Shown here: positions 25,994-34,366 of the stretch, one piece after another
Layout: the number at the start of each line of letters is the position of its first letter
Numbering within the stretch: position 1 is the first letter of the stretch
Assembly: GCF_000383595.1 (NCBI RefSeq)
Contig: NZ_KB911581.1
Coordinates: forward strand, 1,116,001 to 1,180,000
Reading direction: 5' to 3'
DNA length: 64,000 bases
Source: Streptomyces bottropensis ATCC 25435
GTDB lineage: Bacteria > Actinomycetota > Actinomycetes > Streptomycetales > Streptomycetaceae
Notes under the pieces: model-generated
What the model was told of the DNA's origin: nothing
The model's database searches: none
The model's input: the letters and a program-made list of their open reading frames with translations, nothing else
Position numbers and translations under genes: made by a program

Positions 25994-27601
25994 TTACGTC
26001 GGGTCCAGCCCGTGGCTGCGCAGCCACGGCAGGGGGTCGATGGCGGAGCCGCCCGCAGGGTGGACCTCGAAGTGCAGGTGCGGGCCGGTCGAGTTGCCCG
26101 AGTTGCCGGAGTAGGCGATGGGGTCGCCGGCCTTGACGGTCGTACCCGAGGCGACCTTGTAGGTGGAGAGGTGGCAGTACCAGGTCTCGGTGCCGTCCTT
26201 GGCGGTCACGATGACCATGTTGCCGTAGGCGCTGTTCCACTGGGTGCGCACGGTGCCGTCGGTCGCGGCCATCACCTGGGTGCCGTACGAGACCGGGAAG
26301 TCTATGCCGGTGTGCAGGGACATCCAGTTGACGCCGGACTGGCCGTAGTACGCGCTGAGTCCGCGCTGGGCGACCGGCAGTGCGAACTTCGGCCGCAGCC
26401 GCTCCTTGCGGGCCGCGTCGGCCGCCGCCTTCTTCTGCTCCAGCTCCTGCTGCGCCTTGAGGTCGATGCGCTCCTGCGTCCGGCTCGCCCGGTCGGCGAA
26501 GTCGTCCGCCTCGGCCGAAAGGCTCTCCAGCTGCGTGTCGAGCTGGTTGTTGGCGATGGACGGCTTCACGGCGGTGGCGTCCGACTTGACCGACGCGGTC
26601 GTCTCCGTGTCGTCCGACGTGGCGCCGACGGAGGCCGCCGCGATCCCCGCGACACCCATGACACAGGCCGACGGAACCGCCACGGTCAGCAGGGCGGAAC
26701 GTTTGGCCGGAGGCTTCCGGCGCGACCGCGAGGCCGCGCGGGTGGCCGCCCGGCCGGGGCCCGCGCTCCTCGTCTCCGGCGGGGCGGCCTCCTCCTCGCC
26801 GTCGAGGAGCGCGACGCGGTCCGCGTCGTCGGGCTCGAACTCGTCGTCCGCGGAGGGGTGTTCGTCCTGGTCGTACGGGGCGATCTGCTCGAAGGTCGCG
26901 GTCGCCTGCTGGTGGAAGTCCGTGGCCTCGGCCGAGAGGTCCACCACGACGGTCTGCGGGTGCGACTGTGCCTCGTACGGCTCGGAAGCCGCGCCGTCCT
27001 GGTCGTACGACTCCTCGGCGGGGCCGCTGTGTTCGTCGTCGGCCGGGGTGCCGTCGCTGTTCCACTGTGTGGCGTCGAACGCGCCCGTGTCGAAGTGCTG
27101 GGTGCCGACCCACTGCTGGGTCCGGTCGGTGTGCCCCGACTGGCCGGCCTCGTCGGACGGTTCGGCCTGCAGCCAGCCGCTCGCGTCCCACTGGCCACTG
27201 GCGTCGGGACCGGCCGGCTGCGTCGGGACCTGGGAGAGGTGGTCGTAACCCGCCGCCCAGGACGTCGTTTCGTAACTGCCCGTGTCGTACGCGGCCTGGT
27301 GCTGCGCGGCGTACGGGTCGTAGTTCGGCGTCCGGTGGTTGCCCGTCGACCACTGCGAGGCGTCGTAGGAGCCCGTGCCGGTGTCATTGCCCGGCAGGTC
27401 ACCGAAGAGGGGGTCGGTCGCGAAGGTGCCGGTCGCGTGGGCGCCGGTACCGGAGTCGAAACCGGTGGCGGGAAATTCGCCGTACGTGGTGAAGTCGCCA
27501 TAGGAGGCTTCCTGGTGGCCGTACGACGCGTAGTGCGCCGGGTCGGCTTCGGAAGCCGGAGCCGGGGGTGTTGCGGTCCCCGACGGATGACGATCGTTCA
27601 C
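25994..27601 (-). CDS. M23-family (LytM) peptidoglycan metallopeptidase, membrane-anchored
   Basis: The 535-residue protein has a long acidic, Tyr/Gly/Thr/Gln-rich cytoplasmic N-terminus (about 280 residues). One membrane helix (VAVPSACVMGVAGIAAASVG) follows, then a coiled coil (ESLSAEADDFADRASRTQER onward) and a C-terminal M23 domain. The zinc ligands and catalytic His are visible in HTGIDFPVSYG, YCHLS and HLHFEVHP. It should cut peptide cross-bridges in the wall, or act as a degenerate LytM regulator, but the metal residues look intact. GTG 27601 is selected because AGAGAAG precedes it. Unlike the C40 neighbour, no ydaO riboswitch is visible upstream. Confidence 0.9.
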   Translation of the reverse strand: MNDRHPSGTATPPAPASEADPAHYASYGHQEASYGDFTTYGEFPATGFDSGTGAHATGTFATDPLFGDLPGNDTGTGSYDASQWSTGNHRTPNYDPYAAQHQAAYDTGSYETTSWAAGYDHLSQVPTQPAGPDASGQWDASGWLQAEPSDEAGQSGHTDRTQQWVGTQHFDTGAFDATQWNSDGTPADDEHSGPAEESYDQDGAASEPYEAQSHPQTVVVDLSAEATDFHQQATATFEQIAPYDQDEHPSADDEFEPDDADRVALLDGEEEAAPPETRSAGPGRAATRAASRSRRKPPAKRSALLTVAVPSACVMGVAGIAAASVGATSDDTETTASVKSDATAVKPSIANNQLDTQLESLSAEADDFADRASRTQERIDLKAQQELEQKKAAADAARKERLRPKFALPVAQRGLSAYYGQSGVNWMSLHTGIDFPVSYGTQVMAATDGTVRTQWNSAYGNMVIVTAKDGTETWYCHLSTYKVASGTTVKAGDPIAYSGNSGNSTGPHLHFEVHPAGGSAIDPLPWLRSHGLDPT

Positions 27602-28001
27602 CAACTTCTCTTTCGCCTCGACGACAGGGGCTGGCAGAGCAGTGCGGTGACTGTACCCGGCGGTATGCGGGCGCGACAATCTTCAACGGGTTTCACGCGC
27701 GCAGGAAACGGGCATTCGAGCGTCTTTCGGCGGTCTGTGGGTACGACTTTGGCCTTGCGTTCGAAGGTTGTTCGATAGTCGACCGTCGTGTGAGGGTGAC
27801 GGGACGCCCGTGCCGACGGGGGCGAGACGTTTCACGGGGTGGCGGCGGGCCGGAGGTGGGGCGCGTTGTGGCTGCCGGAAGGAGTGGCGCGACTCGGGCG
27901 CGCGGCAGGGGCGCACGGGTGTGCGCCGGGTTTGGCGTCTTGCGTCCCTGTTTTGGCACCGTGTGGCGAGCGTCACTGTGCTGCCGACGGCGGCCGCGGG
28001 C
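27602..28001. other. Interval between the lipase and M23 genes
   Basis: It should contain the M23 promoter on the minus strand. TTCGAAGGTTGTTCGA at 27762-27777 resembles a LexA box, but its half-sites are spaced one base too short. No gene is supported. Confidence 0.4.
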
Positions 28002-28862
28002 TCAGGCGACGGTCAGGCCGCCGGGACGGGCGGTGAGGCGGGCGCCCGTCGACGGGTTGTCGAGGGCCTGCCGTATTTCGCCGACGACGGCGGGGTGAAC
28101 CGGCAGGGCGAGGTGGCCGATACCGGTGACCCGGACGTTCTGTGCCATCAGGTCCGGGTGGTCGACGCAGGCGGTCTCCAGCGGAACCATCACGTGGTCG
28201 AGGTCGCTCCAGAACGCCACGAAGTGCGTACGGCAGCCCGGCGCCGGTTCCCGCAGCTCCTCCAGTAGCGCCGAACCCGGCCGCATCTGGCGGACGATGG
28301 GGTGCGCGTCCGCCAGCGGCACGGCCCGGGTGCCGCCGTGCGGGGTGCCGAGCGTGACGAGCGTACGGACGCGGAGGTCACCGCCGAGCCGCTGCACGTA
28401 GTACCGCGCTATCAGTCCGCCGAGGCTGTGCCCGACGACGTCCACCTGCTCCTGGCCCGTGCGTTCGCAGATGTCCTCGATGTGTCGGCCGAGCAGTTCG
28501 GCGGCGGCGCGGATGTCGCAGGTGAGGGGGGAGTAGTTGAGCGATTCGAGGTGTCGGCCGCCGTGCTGCGCGAGGGCGCGGCGCAGCAGGACGAAGACCG
28601 AGCGGTTGTCGATGAAGCCGTGCAGCAGGAGGACCGGGGGCTTCTCCTCGGCGGGCAGCCGGGGGGTGTCCGCCGGGGGGAGCGTGGGGGTGGTCCGGCG
28701 TTCCTGGGTCATTCCGGACGGATAGAGCAGCATATGTCCGGCGAAGATCGCCAACTCCAGGGCGGTCGCCTTGAGAAGGGCGAGGGACAGGCCCGCCAGA
28801 CTCGTGGGCAGCAGCCGCTCGCAGAGCGGAAGAAGGGGCGTGACCGCCCTGGTGACCTTCAT
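28002..28862 (-). CDS. Secreted or membrane-associated alpha/beta-hydrolase lipase
   Basis: The 286-residue protein starts with a hydrophobic segment (SLAGLSLALLKATALELAIFAGHMLLY), then an alpha/beta-hydrolase fold: oxyanion PVLLLHGF, nucleophile Ser in VVGHSLGGL, acid in WSDLDHVMVP and His in GIGHLALPVHP. This is the lipase/triacylglycerol acylhydrolase pattern. Substrate is unknown, most likely an ester or lipid. ATG 28862 has a GGGAGGTC ribosome binding site. It lies upstream of the M23 gene in the same direction, but a 400-nt gap separates them. Confidence 0.85.
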   Translation of the reverse strand: MKVTRAVTPLLPLCERLLPTSLAGLSLALLKATALELAIFAGHMLLYPSGMTQERRTTPTLPPADTPRLPAEEKPPVLLLHGFIDNRSVFVLLRRALAQHGGRHLESLNYSPLTCDIRAAAELLGRHIEDICERTGQEQVDVVGHSLGGLIARYYVQRLGGDLRVRTLVTLGTPHGGTRAVPLADAHPIVRQMRPGSALLEELREPAPGCRTHFVAFWSDLDHVMVPLETACVDHPDLMAQNVRVTGIGHLALPVHPAVVGEIRQALDNPSTGARLTARPGGLTVA

Positions 28863-29512
28863 GCCGACCTCCCGTCGGCAGACGGGTGGACGCCTCTGTC
28901 CCCCCGTGTGCCCTAGTGAAGGGCCGCGGACGTGGCCGACGGGCGACGGGTGCGAGGCGACGTCACGCGATGCGTGTGGCGCGCGTGACATGCGGTGCGT
29001 GAACGACGCCTGAGGCGCCGATCGCGCGACGGGGATGCGACGTTCCTGACTCCCCGCTGCCCTGCCCTCCGCCGTCTGCCGGTGCCGGTCCGTCCCGTCG
29101 CCGTGCAACTTCGCGGCGGTGGGGCGGTGTGGCGTCCTTCCGACGACTCTCCTTGCTTTGCGCACGCTACCCCGTGGCGCGCACGCCGCAGGGGCCTGTG
29201 GCAGGCGGTCCGGAAACGGCCCGCATGCCGCGATCACCTCCGTGATCACCTAGGTCCCCGCGACGCGTGGGCCGCGGAAACCGGGAGCAGTGCGCGGCGA
29301 ACGTGTCCCACCGTGTGATTTCCCCCTCGCCCTCGGCCGCGAAACTGCCGGTTGCGGGATGCTGGAGATAACGGTCGTTCACTTTCCCGGACTGTGGGGT
29401 GGATAGGTGTTCCATGAACCCGAAGGCCTGATCTGGACGTTTTGCGCGGTTCGCGCGACATATGAGGCTGTGTTCTGTTACGGGTTGGTGTAGTCGTTTC
29501 ATGGAGGCAGTG
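28863..29512. other. Interval between the lipase and icmB promoters
   Basis: Divergent control DNA for the lipase (minus) and icmB (plus). The only open frame of length is the antisense extension of the DUF5691 frame, which ends at 29246. I see no cobalamin riboswitch motif. Confidence 0.4.
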
Positions 29513-31654
29513 ATGGGTGTGGCAACCGGTCCGATCCGCGTGGTGGTGGCCAAGCCGGGACTCGACGGTCATGACCGGGGGGCGAAGGTGATCGCGCGGG
29601 CGCTGCGCGACGCCGGTATGGAGGTCATCTACACCGGCCTCCACCAGACTCCCGAGCAGATCGTCGACACCGCGATCCAGGAGGACGCCGACGCGATCGG
29701 CCTGTCCATTCTCTCCGGCGCCCACAACACGCTCTTCGCGGCGGTCATCGAACTCCTCAAGGAGCGCGACGCCGAGGACATCCTCGTCTTCGGCGGCGGC
29801 ATCATCCCCGAGGCGGACATCGCGCCCCTCAAGGACAAGGGAGTCGCCGAGATCTTCACGCCGGGGGCGACGACGGCGTCGATCGTGGAGTGGGTACGGG
29901 TGAACGCGCGGGCGTCGGCGGGGGCGTAGGGGGACGGACGGTCGGGTGGGGGTGAGTATGGCGACCTCGGCCCCTGGAAAGCACGGGCGCAGTCCCTGCT
30001 TTTCAGGGGCGCGGGGAACTGCGCGACCAGCCCCCGCCGACTCACCTCGCATCGTCGCCCGCAACCGCAACGTCGTCGCGAGCCGCTGAAACGCCTCCGC
30101 CCAGTACCCACCCGCTCCCGGCGCCGAGTCCTCCGCATCCTCCGGCGTCGCGGTGAGCGGCTGCAGCCGCACCGCCTCCGCCGGGTCCAGGCACCGCTCG
30201 GCCAGCCCCATCACCCCGCTGAAGCTCCACGGATAACTGCCCGCGTCCCGCGCGATGTTGAGGGCGTCCACCACCGCCCGGCCCAGCGGCGGAGCCCACG
30301 GCACCGCGCACACCCCCAGCAGCTGGAACGCCTCCGACAGACCGTGCGTGGCGATGAACCCCGCCACCCACTCGGCCCGCTCCCCGCTGCTGAGCGTCGC
30401 CAGCAGCTTCGCCCGCTCGGCCAGCGACACGGCCCCCGGCCCGCCGGCCTCCGGCGTCGAGGGCGCCCCCAGCAACGCCCGCGACCACTCGGGATCCCGC
30501 TGCCGCACCGCCGCCCGGCACCACGCCCCGTGGAGCTCACCCTGCCAGTCGTCCGCGACCGGCAGTGCCACGATCTCCGCCGGCGTACGCCCCCCGAACC
30601 GCCGCGACCATGCCCCGAGCGGCGCCGCCTCCACCAATTGGCCCAGCCACCACGACCGTTCACCCCGTCCGGCGGGCGCCTTGGGCACCACACCGTCCCG
30701 CTCCATCCCGACGTCGCACTCATGCGGGGCCTCGACCACGAGCGTGGGGGTTCCGGCGGCCGTCGACGTGCTGCCTGTGCGGTCGACGGCCACACACGCG
30801 GTCGCCCGCTTCGCCATCCGCCCCGCGAGCGCCGATGCGGGCAGGGCGGACAGCAACTCCGCCGCCGTGGCCCGCACATTGCGGCTGCGGTCGGCCAACG
30901 CGGCCTCCAGGAAGGGTTCGTCCGCCGCCTCCAGCCCCGTGCGCAGCGTGTCGAGGAACATCAGCCGGTCCTCCGCGCGCTCCGTCTGCCACGTCCCCGA
31001 CAGCACCTCGCGCGCCGAGGCGGCGTCCTCGGTCCGTATCGCCGTGAGCAGGGCGACGCGCTCCGCGAACAGGCCCTCCCGCCACAACCGCCGGACCCGC
31101 TCGGGCTCGTCCGGACCGGGCAGGGCCGCGCCACCGCCGGGCGCGGCACGCAGCGCGAAACGCCAGTCCTTGTTGAACCGGGCCAGCCACAGCGCCCGCG
31201 CCCCCGCGAAGACCAGCACGGCGGGCCGCAGATCGGTACGGCCGCGCGCCGCGTCCAGCAGCGCGGGCAGGGCCTCCGGAGGCGCCGCGTAGCCGTGGGC
31301 GTTGGCCAACGCCAGCCACTGCGGCAGCAGTTCCATGAGATCGGGCGCCGTGCCCCGGCGTCCGCCACCGGTGCCGGGCCGGTCGGCCAGCAGCGTCGCC
31401 AGTCTCCGCGCCGCGGCGGGCGGCAGCGGCGGACGCCGGTCGGGCGCCACCGGCTCCGGCCGTGCCGCCGCCCGCACCGGCCGTATCCCCGCCCGGCGCC
31501 GCACGGTCTCCACGGCCGCCGCGTCCAGCAAGGCCACGGGCGCCGCCCGTCCGGGCACCGGCCCGGCCGGCGCACGGCGGTCCGTCCCGAGGAGCGCGGT
31601 CGTGACCAGTTCCTCCCAGGAGGGCCCCGCCGAGGCTTCAGACGCACTCGTCAT
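29246..31654 (-). CDS. DUF5691 family protein, with an anomalous antisense 3' extension
   Basis: The conserved part is residues 1 to about 535 (31654 down to about 30050). It is an alpha-helical, Arg/Ala/Leu-rich DUF5691-type protein with HEAT-like segments such as [23 protein letters not shown]. It lies 56 nt after the SWIM gene on the same strand and is probably cotranscribed with it. Beyond [10 protein letters not shown] the frame misses a stop (TGA at 30042-30044 is one base out of phase) and continues for about 265 residues of Arg/Pro/His-rich junk-like sequence. That extension runs antisense through icmB to 29246. The likely true gene is 30042-31654 with a frameshift in the last codons. 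DUF5691 proteins co-occur with MoxR, SWIM and VWA genes; their role is unknown. Confidence 0.7.
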   Translation of the reverse strand: MTSASEASAGPSWEELVTTALLGTDRRAPAGPVPGRAAPVALLDAAAVETVRRRAGIRPVRAAARPEPVAPDRRPPLPPAAARRLATLLADRPGTGGGRRGTAPDLMELLPQWLALANAHGYAAPPEALPALLDAARGRTDLRPAVLVFAGARALWLARFNKDWRFALRAAPGGGAALPGPDEPERVRRLWREGLFAERVALLTAIRTEDAASAREVLSGTWQTERAEDRLMFLDTLRTGLEAADEPFLEAALADRSRNVRATAAELLSALPASALAGRMAKRATACVAVDRTGSTSTAAGTPTLVVEAPHECDVGMERDGVVPKAPAGRGERSWWLGQLVEAAPLGAWSRRFGGRTPAEIVALPVADDWQGELHGAWCRAAVRQRDPEWSRALLGAPSTPEAGGPGAVSLAERAKLLATLSSGERAEWVAGFIATHGLSEAFQLLGVCAVPWAPPLGRAVVDALNIARDAGSYPWSFSGVMGLAERCLDPAEAVRLQPLTATPEDAEDSAPGAGGYWAEAFQRLATTLRLRATMRGESAGAGRAVPRAPEKQGLRPCFPGAEVAILTPTRPSVPLRPRRRPRVHPYPLHDRRRRRPRREDLGDSLVLEGRDVRLGDDAAAEDEDVLGVALLEEFDDRREERVVGAGENGQADRVGVLLDRGVDDLLGSLVEAGVDDLHTGVAQRPRDHLRPPVMTVESRLGHHHADRTGCHTHHCLHETTTPTRNRTQPHMSREPRKTSRSGLRVHGTPIHPTVRESERPLSPASRNRQFRGRGRGGNHTVGHVRRALLPVSAAHASRGPR
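29513..29929 (+). CDS. icmB: Isobutyryl/methylmalonyl-CoA mutase small subunit, B12-binding
   Basis: This 138-residue protein consists only of a cobalamin-binding Rossmann domain. The lower-axial-ligand motif DGHDRG, the SILSG segment and the GGGIIP glycine run are all present. Such stand-alone subunits pair with a separate catalytic subunit (IcmA), which is not in this window, to interconvert isobutyryl-CoA and n-butyryl-CoA. ATG 29513 is chosen because GGAGG lies 5 nt before it; ATG 29501 would add four residues. It is followed by a hairpin at 29971-30009. The end of the neighbouring minus-strand frame runs antisense through it. Confidence 0.9.
   Translation: MGVATGPIRVVVAKPGLDGHDRGAKVIARALRDAGMEVIYTGLHQTPEQIVDTAIQEDADAIGLSILSGAHNTLFAAVIELLKERDAEDILVFGGGIIPEADIAPLKDKGVAEIFTPGATTASIVEWVRVNARASAGA
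29971..30043. repeat. Streptomyces intergenic repeat with terminator hairpin
   Basis: The segment contains the widely dispersed element around GGGGCGCGGGGAACTGCGCG, ACCAGCCCC. Within it, CCCCTGGAAAGCA (29971-29983) and TGCTTTTCAGGGG (29997-30009) form a long stem that can terminate icmB. The TGA at its right edge would normally stop the opposing gene. Confidence 0.7.
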
Positions 31655-31710
31655 GAGGTTCCTTCCTTCCGTCCGCCGCCCGAGCTCTGTGTCCGCCGCC
31701 TCGCCTTTCC

Positions 31711-33078
31711 TCAGCACAGCGCCACCGCCTCCCCGCCCGCAGGTTGCTCCGCCCACGCCGTCAGCGGGGTGAAGCCCCGGTGGCCGCACTCGCCGAAGAC
31801 GGTCACGGGCAGGCCGCCGGAGAGGGACAGCAGGCGCCACAGGCCGGGGCGGGCGCGTGCGGAGGGGGTGAGAGGGAGGGCAAGGTCGCTGTCGGCGTCG
31901 GCCAGTTGCCAGGAGTCGCCGTCCGGGAGGGGGACGACGCGGGTGAGGGTGACCGGGAAGGAGTCCAGCCAGGGATCGTCCCGCAGGGCCGCGCCGTAAC
32001 GGGCCGCCGCCTCGGACGGAGTGATCCCCCGCGGTCGTACGGCGGCGGGCTCGGGAGCCGTGAAACGCTCGCCCAGGGCCGCTCGGAGCTGACCGGCACC
32101 CGGGTACGCCGACACCTCGGCCTCGAACGCCAGCCCGGCCGGAAGCGACAGCTCAGGCGCGCGACCGGCGGCTCCGTAGGAGAGGAGCAGGGCCGTACGG
32201 TCCGTATGGATGCCGTGCAGCCAGATGCGGCGGGTGGTGAGAGAGGAGTGGGAGTCGGACGTGTCGTACTGCGCGAGGGCGAGCCAGCGATCGCGGACCG
32301 GTGAGCCGTCCGGCGAGCCGGTCAGGCCGACCCGGGAACCGACCGTGGCCGCGAGGCCGTCCGGCAGACGATCGCGGCGCAGCCAGCCCTGGTCGAGCAG
32401 ATGAAGCAGTGCGCACTCCTCCAGCAGGCGGGCCGGCCAGCCGGGGCCCGAGCCCGGTATCGCGCCCAACTCCCGCACCCGCGCCGCGAGTCCCGGGGCC
32501 TGGGCGTCGACCATGCGGGCCGCCGTCTCCTCCCACAGCCCGTACCCCGCCTGTTCCGCGGCGGCCAGGCCGCCGCGGAACAGGTCGGTCAGTCGCTGTT
32601 CGAGTTCCGTCGCGCCCGCGGTGATGCGGTCGGCGCGCCGCTCCGCTCGGCGGCGCGCCGCCTCGGGGTCAGCGGACGTGGCCCCAGATGCCGCGCCCGT
32701 CCTCGTCGTCCTCGCCGCTGCGCGCGTGCGGCGGCCTGACAGCCACTGCTGCGCCCAGTCCGGCGCCTGCCCGGACGGCACCGCGGCGGCGTCGCCCGCC
32801 CAGAGCAGGAGCAGCCCCAGCGCATGCTTGCACGGGAACTTCCTGCTCGGACAACCGCACTTGTACGCGGGCCCCGAGGAGTCCGCCACGTCGATGATCG
32901 TCTGATACGGCTTGCTGCCACTTCCTTTGCACAGTCCCCACACCGTCCCCTCGTCCGAACTGCCAGTACCCGACCACGGCCCTGCCGCGGCGAGTTTGCT
33001 TCCGGCTTTGCGCGACGCTGCGTCAGGTGCCAATGCCAGCACCTGCTCAGCCGTCCAGCGCACCCCCTGCTGAGTCAT
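31711..33078 (-). CDS. SWIM zinc-finger protein
   Basis: The 455-residue protein has a SWIM motif near residues 74-85 (YKCGCPSRKFPCKHALGL, CxC...CxH), which binds zinc and in other proteins mediates DNA or protein binding. An Ala/Arg-rich helical region follows, then an uncharacterised C-terminal domain. It resembles the E. coli YehQ type that accompanies MoxR and VWA genes. ATG 33078 lies 6 nt after a TACCTT -10 box, so the mRNA should be leaderless. The promoter matches the RecA-independent DNA-damage motif. It heads the SWIM-DUF5691 operon, divergent from MoxR. Confidence 0.9.
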   Translation of the reverse strand: MTQQGVRWTAEQVLALAPDAASRKAGSKLAAAGPWSGTGSSDEGTVWGLCKGSGSKPYQTIIDVADSSGPAYKCGCPSRKFPCKHALGLLLLWAGDAAAVPSGQAPDWAQQWLSGRRTRAAARTTRTGAASGATSADPEAARRRAERRADRITAGATELEQRLTDLFRGGLAAAEQAGYGLWEETAARMVDAQAPGLAARVRELGAIPGSGPGWPARLLEECALLHLLDQGWLRRDRLPDGLAATVGSRVGLTGSPDGSPVRDRWLALAQYDTSDSHSSLTTRRIWLHGIHTDRTALLLSYGAAGRAPELSLPAGLAFEAEVSAYPGAGQLRAALGERFTAPEPAAVRPRGITPSEAAARYGAALRDDPWLDSFPVTLTRVVPLPDGDSWQLADADSDLALPLTPSARARPGLWRLLSLSGGLPVTVFGECGHRGFTPLTAWAEQPAGGEAVALC

Positions 33079-33084
33079 GTTCCG

Positions 33085-33107
33085 AAGGTAGATCCCACCA
33101 CTGACAA
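33085..33107 (-). promoter_or_regulatory. RecA-independent DNA-damage (PafBC-type) promoter of the SWIM operon
   Basis: Read on the minus strand, TTGTCAGTG, 8 bases and TACCTT match TTGTCRGTG-N8-TANNNT without mismatch. The predicted start site coincides with the ATG at 33078. Confidence 0.78.
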
Positions 33108-33155
33108 TTGGCTTGCGCGATCCAATTTCCGCAGGTCAGACTGGATTGTCAGTGG
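33098..33155. repeat. 11-bp inverted repeat with 36-nt spacer between divergent promoters
   Basis: CCACTGACAAT (33098-33108) and ATTGTCAGTGG (33145-33155) are perfect inverted copies. Each arm is the -35-proximal element of one promoter. Smaller ATTGG/CCAAT arms lie inside. Confidence 0.9.
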
Positions 33156-33168
33156 CGTGGTGCAGTGT
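33146..33168 (+). promoter_or_regulatory. PafBC-type promoter of the MoxR operon, weaker -10
   Basis: TTGTCAGTG, 8 bases, then CAGTGT; the first -10 base deviates from TANNNT. Transcription would start about 37 nt before the MoxR ATG, leaving room for its ribosome binding site. Confidence 0.6.
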
Positions 33169-33211
33169 GGTCACCAGATCCGAACCGGCCGAGCTGGAGG
33201 GGGACTCAGCC

Positions 33212-34366
33212 ATGCCTGCGTCCGTTGGAACGACCACTGTCGACCCGAGCCGCAACCAGTCCGCGCCCGCGAACACACACACGGGCGGTGAGGTGCTGCG
33301 GGCGCATGCCGAGCACGCCTTCGCCGGGGAACTGACCGCGCTGGCAGCGCAGGACGACCGGCCCCGGCCGGCCCGCTGGAAGCTCTCACCGTGGGCCGTC
33401 GCCACGTATCTGCTCGGCGGGACGCTCCCGGACGGCACAGTGATCACACCGAAGTACGTCGGACCGCGCCGCATCGTCGAGGTCGCCGTGACCACGCTCG
33501 CCACCGACCGCGCCCTGCTCCTGCTCGGCGTGCCCGGCACCGCCAAGACCTGGGTCTCCGAACACCTGGCGGCGGCCGTCAGCGGTGACTCCACGCTGCT
33601 CGTGCAGGGCACGGCGGGCACCCCGGAGGAGGCGATCCGCTACGGCTGGAACTACGCGCAGCTGCTCGCCCACGGCCCGAGCCGTGACGCCCTGGTGCCC
33701 AGCCCCGTCATGCGGGCCATGTCGGAGGGCATGACGGCCCGCGTGGAGGAGCTGACCCGCATCCCGGCCGACGTCCAGGACACGTTGATCACGATCCTGT
33801 CCGAGAAGACGCTGCCGATACCGGAGTTGGGGCAGGAGGCGCAGGCCGTCCGGGGCTTCAACCTCATCGCCACGGCCAACGACCGCGACCGCGGGGTGAA
33901 CGACCTGTCGAGCGCCCTGCGCCGCCGTTTCAACACCGTGGTGCTGCCCCTGCCGGAGAGCGCAGACGCCGAGGTCGACATCGTCTCGCGCCGCGTCGAA
34001 CAGATCGGTCGCTCCCTCGACCTGCCGGCCGTGCCCGACGGCGTCGACGAGATCCGCCGTGTCGTCACGGTCTTCCGCGAGCTGCGCGACGGCATCACGA
34101 CGGACGGCCGTACGAAGCTGAAGTCGCCCAGCGGCACGCTGTCCACCGCCGAGGCGATCTCCGTCGTCACGGGAGGCCTCGCCCTCGCCGCCCACTTCGG
34201 CGACGGCGTCCTGCGCGCCTGCGACGTGGCGGCCGGCATCCTCGGCGCCGTCGTCCGCGACCCGGCCGCCGACCGCGTCGTCTGGCAGGAGTACCTGGAG
34301 GCCGTCGTCCGCGAACGCGACGGCTGGACCGACTTCTACCGAGCCTGCCGCGAGGTGAGCGCGTGA
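33212..34366 (+). CDS. MoxR-family AAA+ ATPase
   Basis: The 384-residue ATPase has Walker A LLGVPGTAKTWVSE, a divergent Walker B region (MTARVEELTRIPADVQD), sensor 1 in IATANDRDRG and the arginine-finger segment SSALRRRFN, followed by a helical lid domain. MoxR ATPases act as chaperones that load or remodel partners, typically VWA-domain proteins. Here the VWA partner is encoded three genes on. ATG 33212 follows GGAGGGGGA. The stop overlaps the next gene by GTGA. The closest E. coli analogue by gene content is yehL. Confidence 0.92.
   Translation: MPASVGTTTVDPSRNQSAPANTHTGGEVLRAHAEHAFAGELTALAAQDDRPRPARWKLSPWAVATYLLGGTLPDGTVITPKYVGPRRIVEVAVTTLATDRALLLLGVPGTAKTWVSEHLAAAVSGDSTLLVQGTAGTPEEAIRYGWNYAQLLAHGPSRDALVPSPVMRAMSEGMTARVEELTRIPADVQDTLITILSEKTLPIPELGQEAQAVRGFNLIATANDRDRGVNDLSSALRRRFNTVVLPLPESADAEVDIVSRRVEQIGRSLDLPAVPDGVDEIRRVVTVFRELRDGITTDGRTKLKSPSGTLSTAEAISVVTGGLALAAHFGDGVLRACDVAAGILGAVVRDPAADRVVWQEYLEAVVRERDGWTDFYRACREVSA

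Noticed and set aside
27762..27777. Possible LexA box (TTCGAAGGTTGTTCGA) upstream of the M23 gene
   Set aside because: The half-sites are one base too close for the actinobacterial SOS consensus, and the position is about 160 nt upstream of the start.
28863..29512. Search for a cobalamin riboswitch before the B12-binding subunit gene
   Set aside because: No B12-box-like sequence or paired arms are visible in this interval.
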